From assembly GCA_947646735.1 (NCBI GenBank), contig CANTFK010000037.1, positions 124,001 to 188,000 of the forward strand: DNA of 64,000 nucleotides. The letters run 5' to 3'. The position numbers were made by a program, and so were the translations under genes. Positions 53,661 to 64,000 of this stretch are shown here, in pieces. The notes under the pieces are model-generated. The model was not told where the DNA came from and searched no databases. It was given only the letters and a program-made list of their open reading frames with translations. This stretch comes from Peronospora farinosa. Taxonomy: Eukaryota; Oomycota; Peronosporomycetes; Peronosporales; Peronosporaceae. How positions within the stretch are numbered: the first letter of the stretch is position 1; each line of letters starts with the position of its first letter.

Positions 53661-55505
53661 TTGTTCACGTGCCACCAATGTGGTGCACTACTCAAATTCC
53701 AACATAGTCCAGTGTCCATTGAGGAGAAGATCATGAAGCTTCGACCGGTAGCCTACGAGCACCCGTCGGAGGTGTCCGAGCAACGAGACAGCAAGGGAGA
53801 AAACGAGGAAGACCAGATGCCAAGACTTACAGAAAAACAGACGCTGGAGAGACCGCAGATGCAGATGAAGAGGAAGAAGCATCACATATGGCAGCCAGGT
53901 CCTCACGAAGTCAACAGCAACAGCAGCAAAAGACGCCGGCTATTGTCCCCGAGATTGTGTGGGAACGACAACGTCTGGACTACAGCAGTGATGTTGGTTT
54001 TTTGGGTGCCTGCTGAATTCGACCTCGTTAATAGGATTGCAGCTTACACGTGTTGCAATCGTGGAGATATTGGACAAAATATTGCCGATGTGGTGCCGGC
54101 GCGACTACTGAACAAGCCGCACTTGTGGATGTCGGACTGGGAGGTGGATTACTCCCTCCCGCACTGCGATGAAGAAAGGTGGGTATATGCATCCTCGCAC
54201 GTAGATTTTGGCAAGCTGGAGGAGCCTCATGTGCATCGAGAGGAGGCAGTGAAAGGTGGTGAGCTCAGTAGAACTGCCAAAAAGACTGAAAGGTCTGATG
54301 CAATGTCGCAAGAGCGTGTTGTTCGTCGAAGATGTCTGATACGAAAGCGCCGCATTGATGGCAGTGATCTCAGCTGGTTCCTGGAACTACTGGACTGCAG
54401 GTACGGCGAATGAAATTATATTTCTCCCTAAGAATACATCATAATGTGGTATAGTTGTTGTCTACAGCACGGTTCTACACAAAAAGAGGTTACCTACTTG
54501 TCATGACTGTGAAGGAAGTTGCTGTCCCGATTTACTCAGTAAGTGAGCACCTGCTTTTTTGTGCCACCTTTGAGAAGAGCTTATCATTATGCATTTTTCT
54601 GCTGATGACTACTACAGAGTATTGAACGAACTGGAGGAGGATCGAGCTCAATGCGAGGATTTTATAGCCCAAATCTGCAGACAAAGGGCGGGCATCAGCA
54701 CGAACATTGTGCGATGATGGAGATTACGATACCGATGAGTGGCACATTGACCCAGAGCTTTGCGCTCTGGAGGAGGAAGAGCGGCAACTAAAGGCTGAGT
54801 TAGAGGCCATCGAGGATGAAATTATACAAGTGACAGCTAAGAGGCGTGAGCTTTGGTAAACTGGATTAGATCTCGAGCGTTTGGTTCATGGCACGTTTGC
54901 TGAAGGAGCGTTCTTGCAGCATTTATTGGGTCTGAGTCGCGACGAGCGCCAATTCGTGGGTGTATTTTGCAGTGCATGCATCAGATATGCTGCGCCGTCT
55001 CCAGCGCTACAACGTGTGCAACGATGTCTTCCACATCTGGTAGACGGTCTATTTGGTACCATTAATGGACTGAGGCTTGGCAGGTTACCGTCTAAACCGG
55101 TGGAGTGGGTCGAAATTAACGCGGCAATGGGCCAGACAGTGTTGTTGCTGGCAACTATCGCTGACCGTGCCGGGTTTGAATTTTCACGTAACCGTCTCGT
55201 GTCTCGGGGAGCTTCTCCCGTGTAGTCAATATGTACGGAAAAGAGTACAGTCTGTACAGCGACGGTGGCATGTTCCGACGTCGAGGCTTCAATCAAGCTA
55301 TGATTCTATTTCTCGAGTGCGTAGAGGACGCAGGTCGTCGTGCCATGAAAGAAGAGCCATTGCTTAAGTTCCCGTACAAGGTGGAGCGCGGCAAAATCGG
55401 TGGTCTGCCTATTTCGCTTGGTAACGATGAGCAGTGGACTCGAGCGCTCAAGTACATGCTCACGCATCTTAAATGGCTCTTGGCTTGGATTTCGAAGCGC
55501 TATTG
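53661..55505 (+). pseudogene. ATG6: Beclin 1/ATG6-like pseudogene (block 2)
   Basis: Begins at LFTCHQCGALLKF because the first codons are inverted away. Exon 1 ends near 54402 (GTACGG), exon 2 begins 54619 after CTACTACAG. Damage: frameshift in the acidic part, TAA after RRELW near 54857, a one-base loss in FHIW-HDG near 55032, and a stop at 55225. The evolutionarily conserved domain is otherwise readable ([58 protein letters not shown]) and ends naturally at 55505. Confidence 0.85.
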
Positions 55506-55698
55506 AAGGGATGAATAAAGAATGAGCAAGTCGGCAGAATATCTGCCAGGCAACATTTGCTAGCGCCATGACAGCGGACCAGCAAGTATAACGTGTGTAT
55601 TTTGCGTCTTCTGCTTGGGTTTTTGTAAGTTCTTCACATGTCAGTAACGAAGAGACAACAGCCAAGATGTACTAAACATGGGACGTTATAAGAAGACG

Positions 55699-56661
55699 TT
55701 ATAGTTCTGTGCCTGTGGACACCTTGGCTAAGCTACAGCAGTTGCTGGATGGCTTGTGGATTGCGTTAGCAGCGTGTAGTACCTCTTCCTGCGTGGTAGA
55801 GCGACCCACAGACAAGCGCAGTGTGCCTTTGGCAAACTCAGGAGCCACGTGCATGGCAGCTAGCACGTGCGAAATGGTAGTAATGTGTTTCCCGTCGCGG
55901 TCTAGGTTCTTTTCCTGTTCGGTAGCCCTGTCTTGCTTGTGGCTATGACACGCTGATCCTGCACTTGCATAGACGCCGTCGGCCTCTATCACTGTTCATT
56001 ACACAGGCAACACCAAGATCAGCATCCTATAACCAACAAAGTCAAGTATACAAAACTTACAGTCGAGGAGACGCGATGCGTTAATGTTTTCAAAGCTGAT
56101 GCTGAGCGTGTTAGGCAGTGAAAGTTCTGGGTGGCCGTTCACCTGGTAGCTAACATTCGTGAGACTGCAGTGCTTTTGGATCTGCTCGAGGAGGAACGCC
56201 CTGCTCTCTTGCATGATGACAGCGTACTCGTGCAAGTTCTTCTCTACAAGCGCACAAGCCTGGCCCAGTGCCGCCACTAGTCCCACATTCTCTGTACCAC
56301 CACGACGTCCGTTCTCCTGCGACGCTCCGTGAATCATCGTGTCCAAACCATGCTTTTTTTACAGACGTAGAGAGCGCCGACACCCTTTGGCGCATAGAAT
56401 TTGTGGCCCGCCACTGTCACCAAATCCACGTCAAGCTCACGACATTCACACGCACTTTACCAATCGCTTGACTGGCGTCTGGATGCATAGCCGATTCTCC
56501 TCGTCCTCGACGAATCGTCGCACTGCTCGAGAAATTGCTGCAACTGGCTGCAACGATCCAACTTCATTGTTAGCAAGCATAATGGACACCAAACACGTCT
56601 GTACGGTAAGCGCATCCAGCACATCTTGTACCTGAACATAGCCAAAGTTATTCACAGGCAA
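55699..56661 (-). pseudogene. Selenocysteine lyase/cysteine desulfurase-like pseudogene, 5' truncated (left arm)
   Basis: Starts at LPVNNFGYVQVQDVLDAL; the first ~120 codons and the ATG are deleted. Then IMLANNEVGSLQPV, HGASQENGRRGGTENVG, LPNTLSISFENINASRLL, an intron with GTAAGT near 56062, and GVYASAGSACHSH and GTLRLSVGRSTTQEEVL with the catalytic-loop Cys region. Frameshifts near 56440 and 56350. This is the half that is missing from the copy at 24109-24867. Confidence 0.82.
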
Positions 56662-56901
56662 GTAAGCTTGATGTTAAAACTGCTGATTAGTTGTTGATAC
56701 GACTTTCAACTTCATACAAAACAAGTAAGGAAAGTATATAAACAGTGTAATTGCTTTTTACCAACAGCATAAAGCACCTACCACCACTATCTGTCCCTAC
56801 GTCATAGTAGAGGTACTAGCAGGACCTCCGATAGTAACTATGGAGTGTAGCATTAATTCTCCACCAGCTCTCCTCCGTCTTACACATATTTACTTGGGAT
56901 T

Positions 56902-58167
56902 CTATTCCATCTTTTTTCGAAGTTTCTTCATAAACGAACTAAAATCTTTGTCTCCCTTAATAGGATTCTCCTTCTCCAGCGATTTCAAGAAAAAGCCGTT
57001 CCTGTGCACCTGTTTCATCACTTTTAGGGCTGCGCCATGGCCGACCTTATCGGAGAGTTTCTTATAAACTTCACGGCATCTGATGCTGCTCGTTTTGCCC
57101 TGTGTTCTCATGTACACGAAGTCGACCCAAAGCCTTCCAAGCAGATCCGTAGTCAAATCGGTTGGATTCGATGTTTTCTTCCCTTGAAGCTTGAAAAGTT
57201 CGAAGGTTGATTCTAAAAGTTTTGGCTTCTTCTTCATAAACTGGAGCTGGGATAATAGCAGGCCTTGAGCGAATTCAAAGTTTGCATCGCCCTTACCAAT
57301 TTTAGCAAGAGCCCTCATCAGATCAAGATTCATCGTTCTGCCTTCCGATCCTTTAAGGAACTCGAAAGCCTCATACACCGAATTCTTTTCAGTGTTGAAT
57401 GCAGCCCACATGCTGAATCCTGGAAGGTGGGGTATTTCTCCGAACTTGCTAAATTTGTTAAGTTCCAGATAATTGAATCGGTTTTCCGACGTGTATCCCT
57501 TTTCAACCCACTGCTTGATTCGATAGTTACAAATACTCTTAACCGTGTACCCGAATTTGGCTGAACTTTTTGTTTGAGCTAGGAATCTGTCCAGTTGACC
57601 TTCATCCCCCAATTTCTTAACCATAATATCGAACATCACTTTGGGCACATCTTCCTTGGGCGTGGTTTTCCCGACGATATATTTCCATACGGGAAAATTT
57701 GGGTTTTCAAATGGGTTTTTGAGTGACTTCCCTTCCTTGACGAGCTGCAACGACTCAAAGACCTCCTCGGGATTTCTTTGTTTGTTAACCCACAGCCACC
57801 ATTGTGCTCGCATTCTTGTCATGATCTTGGAGTAGATCGTTAAAACACTTTGACGCAGTCTGGCAGGAAAACCTACCGCCTGTTTTCCAAAAGAGCTTCC
57901 GAGTTCCTTAAGTCCCGAGAGATCAGGAACTAGTCTTCTCAATTCACCAGTGCTGGTTGTCGTCACATCCGCGGTCGACCTCAAGTACCTCTTGTGTTTC
58001 AAGGGAGGAGGTATCAGATCCATATTCAATGTATCCGATGCCCAAAAGGTGCGTAGAGCATCCTCTGGTAACAGATCTGCCATCGCCATTCCAAAAGGCG
58101 AACACACAACGAGCATGATAACAAAGAGCGCCTTGGTAAGCGAGGTTTTCTTGGGCTTGACCGGCAT
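56902..58167 (-). CDS. RXLR-type secreted effector, 421 aa (left-arm copy)
   Basis: Intact frame from ATG 58167. Signal peptide 1-30 (LTKALFVIMLVV), RYLR at residues 60-63, GELRR near 74-78, then one WY-like helical module: VKSICNYRIKQWVEKGYTS, PGFSMWAAFNTEK, LGRLWVDFVYMRTQ, VGHGAALKVMKQVHRNG. It is the same protein as that of 61404-62669 and a close relative of 21924-23879, which has the module twice. Upstream sequence over at least 80 bp, with the Inr-like TCACTTT, is shared. Confidence 0.88.
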   Translation of the reverse strand: MPVKPKKTSLTKALFVIMLVVCSPFGMAMADLLPEDALRTFWASDTLNMDLIPPPLKHKRYLRSTADVTTTSTGELRRLVPDLSGLKELGSSFGKQAVGFPARLRQSVLTIYSKIMTRMRAQWWLWVNKQRNPEEVFESLQLVKEGKSLKNPFENPNFPVWKYIVGKTTPKEDVPKVMFDIMVKKLGDEGQLDRFLAQTKSSAKFGYTVKSICNYRIKQWVEKGYTSENRFNYLELNKFSKFGEIPHLPGFSMWAAFNTEKNSVYEAFEFLKGSEGRTMNLDLMRALAKIGKGDANFEFAQGLLLSQLQFMKKKPKLLESTFELFKLQGKKTSNPTDLTTDLLGRLWVDFVYMRTQGKTSSIRCREVYKKLSDKVGHGAALKVMKQVHRNGFFLKSLEKENPIKGDKDFSSFMKKLRKKME

Positions 58168-58579
58168 CTTCGAAACTTAAAGTGACCTGGAGGTGTGGGA
58201 GCAACTTGAAGAGTGGGGGTGCTTGTAAGACCTCATCCGGGGACGGATCAGATGCCAATAATATGAGGTGGTTGATAGTGGCTGGAATATACTGCAATTT
58301 TCTATCACTGGCATCATCATTCTAAAGGTGTGCGGACAGTCACCGAAAGATCAGATGAATATCTGAATGGTACTAAAATTAAATACAAATCGTTAATCCA
58401 CTATACAGTAGAATCTGTAAATTAATACTCGGAGGACGCCAATGTTCTTTAGGGTCTATCATTTAAAACAGGTATAAAATAACTGCTAGACATTGCTCAC
58501 AATCATAACATCCAGTTCAATGATGGAGGTTATTGTTTTATGCAGACTTAGCTTAGACTGTACCATGTTCTGAAAAGAT

Positions 58580-59399
58580 GCAGACAATCGCTTGGCATCA
58601 GATCAGATCTAGGTACTTTACAAGAAGATGGTCAGCGGCGATCAGTATTAGAATGTCAGTGACACATTACATCCCCAACCGCATTCATGGCTTTCAGCTG
58701 CAAGGCAACATCAAGCACTGGACTATCTCCGGCTAAATGATCTGTAGAAGGTCCAGGCCGAACAAAAAATTGCACCACAAGCTCCGGCGCTCGAGTAAAA
58801 CCAACGGGCAGAAAGTTTTATGTTACAGTCTTGTATATGAAGAGAGCAGCGTCCAGCCATGGAGTACGCGGGGTATAGTAGTTAATGCCTCGTAAAATCG
58901 AGACACCTGAGCTTCATTTGACAACATCATGCAAGCGCGGCTAGGAAACTTCTGCTCGGGCTTCCACACAATATCCAGTTGCTGTTATTTCATAGCGTAT
59001 TCGACATCTCCACCTTAATGGAGGACGAGTAGTGTGACATATCAGTGCACGTTGAATCTTCATACAGACGTTGTTAAAATGATGTAGACTAAAAAGTAGG
59101 GTGATAAGTGTGGTATTCCTTGAAGGAAGAACGCGTATTTACCATACGGTGACAATCATTGAAGATGTCATTGAGCCCTACGTGTTTGCTCTTTTTTTCG
59201 CAAGCAATACGCTGCAAGATGTTGCGGACCGCCAGTCGTGGAGAAAGTTGATGCTAGAAAGGAGATTTTGTCGGAGATTGATGAAGGTTCGTTACGAGAA
59301 ACTAGACAACAAAAATGTCGTGACAGAAGTCGAGACTGACATCACTTTCTTTCGACAAACTGATGTCGTTGGGTGAGAAGACGAGACTGAGACTCCTGG
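58580..59399. repeat. Dispersed repeat E/F, copy 3 (inner part of left arm)
   Basis: Blocks in the same order as 30240-31600. An 91-codon frame (59101-59376, VVFLEGRTRIYHTVTII) is identical to that at 60195-60470 by virtue of the palindrome and is not supported as a gene. Confidence 0.75.
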
Positions 59400-60171
59400 G
59401 CACACAACACGCCATAATGGCGATACGCATGCAAGAAACGATATCACCAGGCTGTATGTCTATGCATTCTTTTGCTTGAGCTAGTACTGCCCCATCTCCT
59501 AAACTTGACAATCCGTCGAATGAAGTACTGCTTCAGCCTGGATGGTAACGAAAAAGTGCCCATTGAAGAAGCTTGACCTCGTTGTTCGGATTCACAGTCT
59601 CAAAGACATTATCACGGGACCGCTTAATTGCCGAGATGGGAGTGGCAACGACAGACGAGAAGATCGTAGGAAAGTGCATGAGCCGCAGCTTCTGGAAATG
59701 CGCTTCCCAATGTGCGCAAGAGGCCGATAAGCGTCAATACAGTGCTAAGGACTTAGGTCGACCCAAACTTGTCACTGGACTTCGAGCTTTCCTTCTCCTC
59801 ATACTTACTCACCGTTAATTAAGTAAGATTGACTTCGGCTTGTCGTCACCCGAAGTGACCTTTCGCAAAGGTGTCTACTTAATTAAAGCAAATCGACCAT
59901 AACGATAGTCGGAGCAGTCTCGATTGCAGCAACAGCAGCAACAGCAAAAGCTTCCTTAGCATTCGTTGACAACTGCTTGTCTTCTCAACCTTCAATCGCA
60001 AGCTTTTTCTCAACAGCATCGGTTTTAATGTAATAACTTTCCTTGACTTCACTTCATTCGTCTTGGCTACAAGTGCGAATTTAGTCACGGCCTCTCCACA
60101 GCAACTTAAGTAATGTATTAGTAGAAACCTCGATAACTTTCACAACAGCTACACGAGTTTCCACGAGAGAT
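59400..60171. other. Asymmetric centre of the large inverted repeat
   Basis: 772 bp not shared between arms. 60081-60171 continues repeat F as at 20095-20190, so the right arm is the natural continuation and the left arm was joined at 59399/59400. A CAG-rich run lies at 59928-59948. No gene. Confidence 0.7.
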
Positions 60172-61403
60172 CCAGGAGTCTCAGTCTCGTCTTCTCACCC
60201 AACGACATCAGTTTGTCGAAAGAAAGTGATGTCAGTCTCGACTTCTGTCACGACATTTTTGTTGTCTAGTTTCTCGTAACGAACCTTCATCAATCTCCGA
60301 CAAAATCTCCTTTCTAGCATCAACTTTCTCCACGACTGGCGGTCCGCAACATCTTGCAGCGTATTGCTTGCGAAAAAAAGAGCAAACACGTAGGGCTCAA
60401 TGACATCTTCAATGATTGTCACCGTATGGTAAATACGCGTTCTTCCTTCAAGGAATACCACACTTATCACCCTACTTTTTAGTCTACATCATTTTAACAA
60501 CGTCTGTATGAAGATTCAACGTGCACTGATATGTCACACTACTCGTCCTCCATTAAGGTGGAGATGTCGAATACGCTATGAAATAACAGCAACTGGATAT
60601 TGTGTGGAAGCCCGAGCAGAAGTTTCCTAGCCGCGCTTGCATGATGTTGTCAAATGAAGCTCAGGTGTCTCGATTTTACGAGGCATTAACTACTATACCC
60701 CGCGTACTCCATGGCTGGACGCTGCTCTCTTCATATACAAGACTGTAACATAAAACTTTCTGCCCGTTGGTTTTACTCGAGCGCCGGAGCTTGTGGTGCA
60801 ATTTTTTGTTCGGCCTGGACCTTCTACAGATCATTTAGCCGGAGATAGTCCAGTGCTTGATGTTGCCTTGCAGCTGAAAGCCATGAATGCGGTTGGGGAT
60901 GTAATGTGTCACTGACATTCTAATACTGATCGCCGCTGACCATCTTCTTGTAAAGTACCTAGATCTGATCTGATGCCAAGCGATTGTCTGCATCTTTTCA
61001 GAACATGGTACAGTCTAAGCTAAGTCTGCATAAAACAATAACCTCCATCATTGAACTGGATGTTATGATTGTGAGCAATGTCTAGCAGTTATTTTATACC
61101 TGTTTTAAATGATAGACCCTAAAGAACATTGGCGTCCTCCGAGTATTAATTTACAGATTCTACTGTATAGTGGATTAACGATTTGTATTTAATTTTAGTA
61201 CCATTCAGATATTCATCTGATCTTTCGGTGACTGTCCGCACACCTTTAGAATGATGATGCCAGTGATAGAAAATTGCAGTATATTCCAGCCACTATCAAC
61301 CACCTCATATTATTGGCATCTGATCCGTCCCCGGATGAGGTCTTACAAGCACCCCCACTCTTCAAGTTGCTCCCACACCTCCAGGTCACTTTAAGTTTCG
61401 AAG

Positions 61404-62669
61404 ATGCCGGTCAAGCCCAAGAAAACCTCGCTTACCAAGGCGCTCTTTGTTATCATGCTCGTTGTGTGTTCGCCTTTTGGAATGGCGATGGCAGATCTGT
61501 TACCAGAGGATGCTCTACGCACCTTTTGGGCATCGGATACATTGAATATGGATCTGATACCTCCTCCCTTGAAACACAAGAGGTACTTGAGGTCGACCGC
61601 GGATGTGACGACAACCAGCACTGGTGAATTGAGAAGACTAGTTCCTGATCTCTCGGGACTTAAGGAACTCGGAAGCTCTTTTGGAAAACAGGCGGTAGGT
61701 TTTCCTGCCAGACTGCGTCAAAGTGTTTTAACGATCTACTCCAAGATCATGACAAGAATGCGAGCACAATGGTGGCTGTGGGTTAACAAACAAAGAAATC
61801 CCGAGGAGGTCTTTGAGTCGTTGCAGCTCGTCAAGGAAGGGAAGTCACTCAAAAACCCATTTGAAAACCCAAATTTTCCCGTATGGAAATATATCGTCGG
61901 GAAAACCACGCCCAAGGAAGATGTGCCCAAAGTGATGTTCGATATTATGGTTAAGAAATTGGGGGATGAAGGTCAACTGGACAGATTCCTAGCTCAAACA
62001 AAAAGTTCAGCCAAATTCGGGTACACGGTTAAGAGTATTTGTAACTATCGAATCAAGCAGTGGGTTGAAAAGGGATACACGTCGGAAAACCGATTCAATT
62101 ATCTGGAACTTAACAAATTTAGCAAGTTCGGAGAAATACCCCACCTTCCAGGATTCAGCATGTGGGCTGCATTCAACACTGAAAAGAATTCGGTGTATGA
62201 GGCTTTCGAGTTCCTTAAAGGATCGGAAGGCAGAACGATGAATCTTGATCTGATGAGGGCTCTTGCTAAAATTGGTAAGGGCGATGCAAACTTTGAATTC
62301 GCTCAAGGCCTGCTATTATCCCAGCTCCAGTTTATGAAGAAGAAGCCAAAACTTTTAGAATCAACCTTCGAACTTTTCAAGCTTCAAGGGAAGAAAACAT
62401 CGAATCCAACCGATTTGACTACGGATCTGCTTGGAAGGCTTTGGGTCGACTTCGTGTACATGAGAACACAGGGCAAAACGAGCAGCATCAGATGCCGTGA
62501 AGTTTATAAGAAACTCTCTGATAAGGTCGGCCATGGCGCAGCCCTAAAAGTGATGAAACAGGTGCACAGGAACGGCTTTTTCTTGAAATCGCTGGAGAAG
62601 GAGAATCCTATTAAGGGAGACAAAGATTTTAGTTCGTTTATGAAGAAACTTCGAAAAAAGATGGAATAG
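61404..62669 (+). CDS. RXLR-type secreted effector, 421 aa (right-arm copy)
   Basis: Same translation as the left-arm gene at 56902-58167. The arm sequence upstream and downstream is also the same, so promoter and terminator would be duplicated with the gene. Head-to-head with its twin, 3.2 kb between the two ATGs. Confidence 0.88.
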   Translation: MPVKPKKTSLTKALFVIMLVVCSPFGMAMADLLPEDALRTFWASDTLNMDLIPPPLKHKRYLRSTADVTTTSTGELRRLVPDLSGLKELGSSFGKQAVGFPARLRQSVLTIYSKIMTRMRAQWWLWVNKQRNPEEVFESLQLVKEGKSLKNPFENPNFPVWKYIVGKTTPKEDVPKVMFDIMVKKLGDEGQLDRFLAQTKSSAKFGYTVKSICNYRIKQWVEKGYTSENRFNYLELNKFSKFGEIPHLPGFSMWAAFNTEKNSVYEAFEFLKGSEGRTMNLDLMRALAKIGKGDANFEFAQGLLLSQLQFMKKKPKLLESTFELFKLQGKKTSNPTDLTTDLLGRLWVDFVYMRTQGKTSSIRCREVYKKLSDKVGHGAALKVMKQVHRNGFFLKSLEKENPIKGDKDFSSFMKKLRKKME

Positions 62670-62909
62670 AATCCCAAGTAAATATGTGTAAGACGGAGGA
62701 GAGCTGGTGGAGAATTAATGCTACACTCCATAGTTACTATCGGAGGTCCTGCTAGTACCTCTACTATGACGTAGGGACAGATAGTGGTGGTAGGTGCTTT
62801 ATGCTGTTGGTAAAAAGCAATTACACTGTTTATATACTTTCCTTACTTGTTTTGTATGAAGTTGAAAGTCGTATCAACAACTAATCAGCAGTTTTAACAT
62901 CAAGCTTAC

Positions 62910-63872
62910 TTGCCTGTGAATAACTTTGGCTATGTTCAGGTACAAGATGTGCTGGATGCGCTTACCGTACAGACGTGTTTGGTGTCCATTATGCTTGCTA
63001 ACAATGAAGTTGGATCGTTGCAGCCAGTTGCAGCAATTTCTCGAGCAGTGCGACGATTCGTCGAGGACGAGGAGAATCGGCTATGCATCCAGACGCCAGT
63101 CAAGCGATTGGTAAAGTGCGTGTGAATGTCGTGAGCTTGACGTGGATTTGGTGACAGTGGCGGGCCACAAATTCTATGCGCCAAAGGGTGTCGGCGCTCT
63201 CTACGTCTGTAAAAAAAGCATGGTTTGGACACGATGATTCACGGAGCGTCGCAGGAGAACGGACGTCGTGGTGGTACAGAGAATGTGGGACTAGTGGCGG
63301 CACTGGGCCAGGCTTGTGCGCTTGTAGAGAAGAACTTGCACGAGTACGCTGTCATCATGCAAGAGAGCAGGGCGTTCCTCCTCGAGCAGATCCAAAAGCA
63401 CTGCAGTCTCACGAATGTTAGCTACCAGGTGAACGGCCACCCAGAACTTTCACTGCCTAACACGCTCAGCATCAGCTTTGAAAACATTGACGCATCGCGT
63501 CTCCTCGACTGTAAGTCTTGTATACTTGACTTTGTTGGTTATAGGATGCTGATCTTGGTGTTGCCTGTGTAATGGACAGTGATAGAGGCCGACGGTGTCT
63601 ATGCAAGTGCAGGATCAGCGTGTCATAGCCACAAGCAAGACAGGGCTACCGAACAGGAAAAGAACCTAGACCGCGTCGAGAAACACATTACTACCATTTC
63701 ACACGTGCTAGCTGCCATGCACGTGGCTCCTGAGTTTGCCAAAGGCACACTGCGCTTGTCTGTGGGTCGCTCTACCACGCAGGAAGAGGTACTACACGCT
63801 GCTAACGCAATCCACAAGCCATCCAGCAACTGCTGTAGCTTAGCCAAGGTGTCCACAGGCACAGAACTATAA
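62910..63872 (+). pseudogene. Selenocysteine lyase/cysteine desulfurase-like pseudogene, 5' truncated (right arm)
   Basis: Mirror of 55699-56661 with a few base changes: Asn to Asp in SFENIDASRLL, Phe to Ser after the splice donor, and DG to VE in the LDRVEKH stretch. Same missing N-terminus and same one-base loss near 63131. Donor GTAAGT at 63511. Confidence 0.82.
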
Positions 63873-64000
63873 CGTCTTCTTATAACGTCCCATGTTTAGT
63901 ACATCTTGGCTGTTGTCTCTTCGTTACTGACATGTGAAGAACTTACAAAAACCCAAGCAGAAGACGCAAAATACACACGTTATACTTGCTGGTCCGCTGT

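Larger units (their letters stand above)
55571..59399. repeat. Left arm of large inverted repeat
   Basis: Positions x here pair with 119571-x in the right arm with no length change over at least 3829 bp. Contains lyase pseudogene, effector gene and repeat E. The outer limit cannot be seen because the window ends at the mirror position. Confidence 0.93.
60172..64000. repeat. Right arm of large inverted repeat
   Basis: Mirror of 55571-59399 and reaching the window end. Repeat E/F, effector gene and lyase pseudogene in inverted order. Confidence 0.93.

Noticed and set aside
59101..59376. 91-codon ORF duplicated at 60195-60470 as a small conserved protein
   Set aside because: The identity is explained by the palindrome; the related repeat copies at 20.1 and 31.4 kb do not keep the frame.
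61274..61627. 117-codon ORF overlapping the effector start (mirror at 57944-58297, similar at 21833-22147)
   Set aside because: It is in another frame over the signal peptide region of the effector, and its composition suggests a shadow frame.

Overview
The window looks like an oomycete nuclear genome, most likely a Peronosporales plant pathogen (Phytophthora or a downy mildew). Evidence: secreted proteins with an RXLR-type motif and WY-like helical repeats, short GT-AG introns, Ty3/gypsy elements of several families with strongly decayed coding frames, and nested mobile DNA. I cannot name the species from sequence alone. About three quarters of the window is retrotransposons, other transposons or dispersed repeats.

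Layout. 1-16.6 kb is a nest of Ty3/gypsy elements: two copies of a family I call alpha (1-2446 and 13857-16588, minus strand), a chromodomain element delta (2447 to about 10.7 kb, pol on plus) and a family beta (10723-13856, minus). 18.5-19.7 kb holds a decayed SLC30A9-like zinc transporter. 21.9-23.9 kb is a 651-residue RXLR-type effector gene with an internal in-frame duplication. 24.1-27.5 kb carries a broken selenocysteine lyase/cysteine desulfurase-like gene, a truncated Beclin/ATG6 gene and a WW-domain gene. 27.8-29.2 kb is an intact gene for a probable tail-anchored protein, and 31.6-32.8 kb an intact five-exon Frag1/DRAM/Sfk1-family membrane protein gene. 34.2-41 kb is a mosaic of copia and delta-type fragments, minisatellites and a solo LTR. 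42.06-50.19 kb is a structurally complete but mutated Ty3 element (gamma) with two LTRs and a long ORF on the strand opposite to its pol.

50.4-56.7 kb is a second, inverted and more damaged copy of the 24-27 kb gene block. It is interrupted by a 2.5-kb hAT-like transposon and rearranged by a small inversion. From at most 55571 to 64000 the sequence forms a large inverted repeat (arms at least 3.83 kb, 772-bp centre). Each arm carries the same 421-residue RXLR-type effector gene and a broken lyase gene.

Ordinary genes that look functional are few: the three effector genes, the tail-anchored protein gene, the Frag1-family gene and probably the WW gene. The overall picture is an effector locus that expands by duplication and inversion inside transposon-rich DNA while neighbouring housekeeping gene copies decay.
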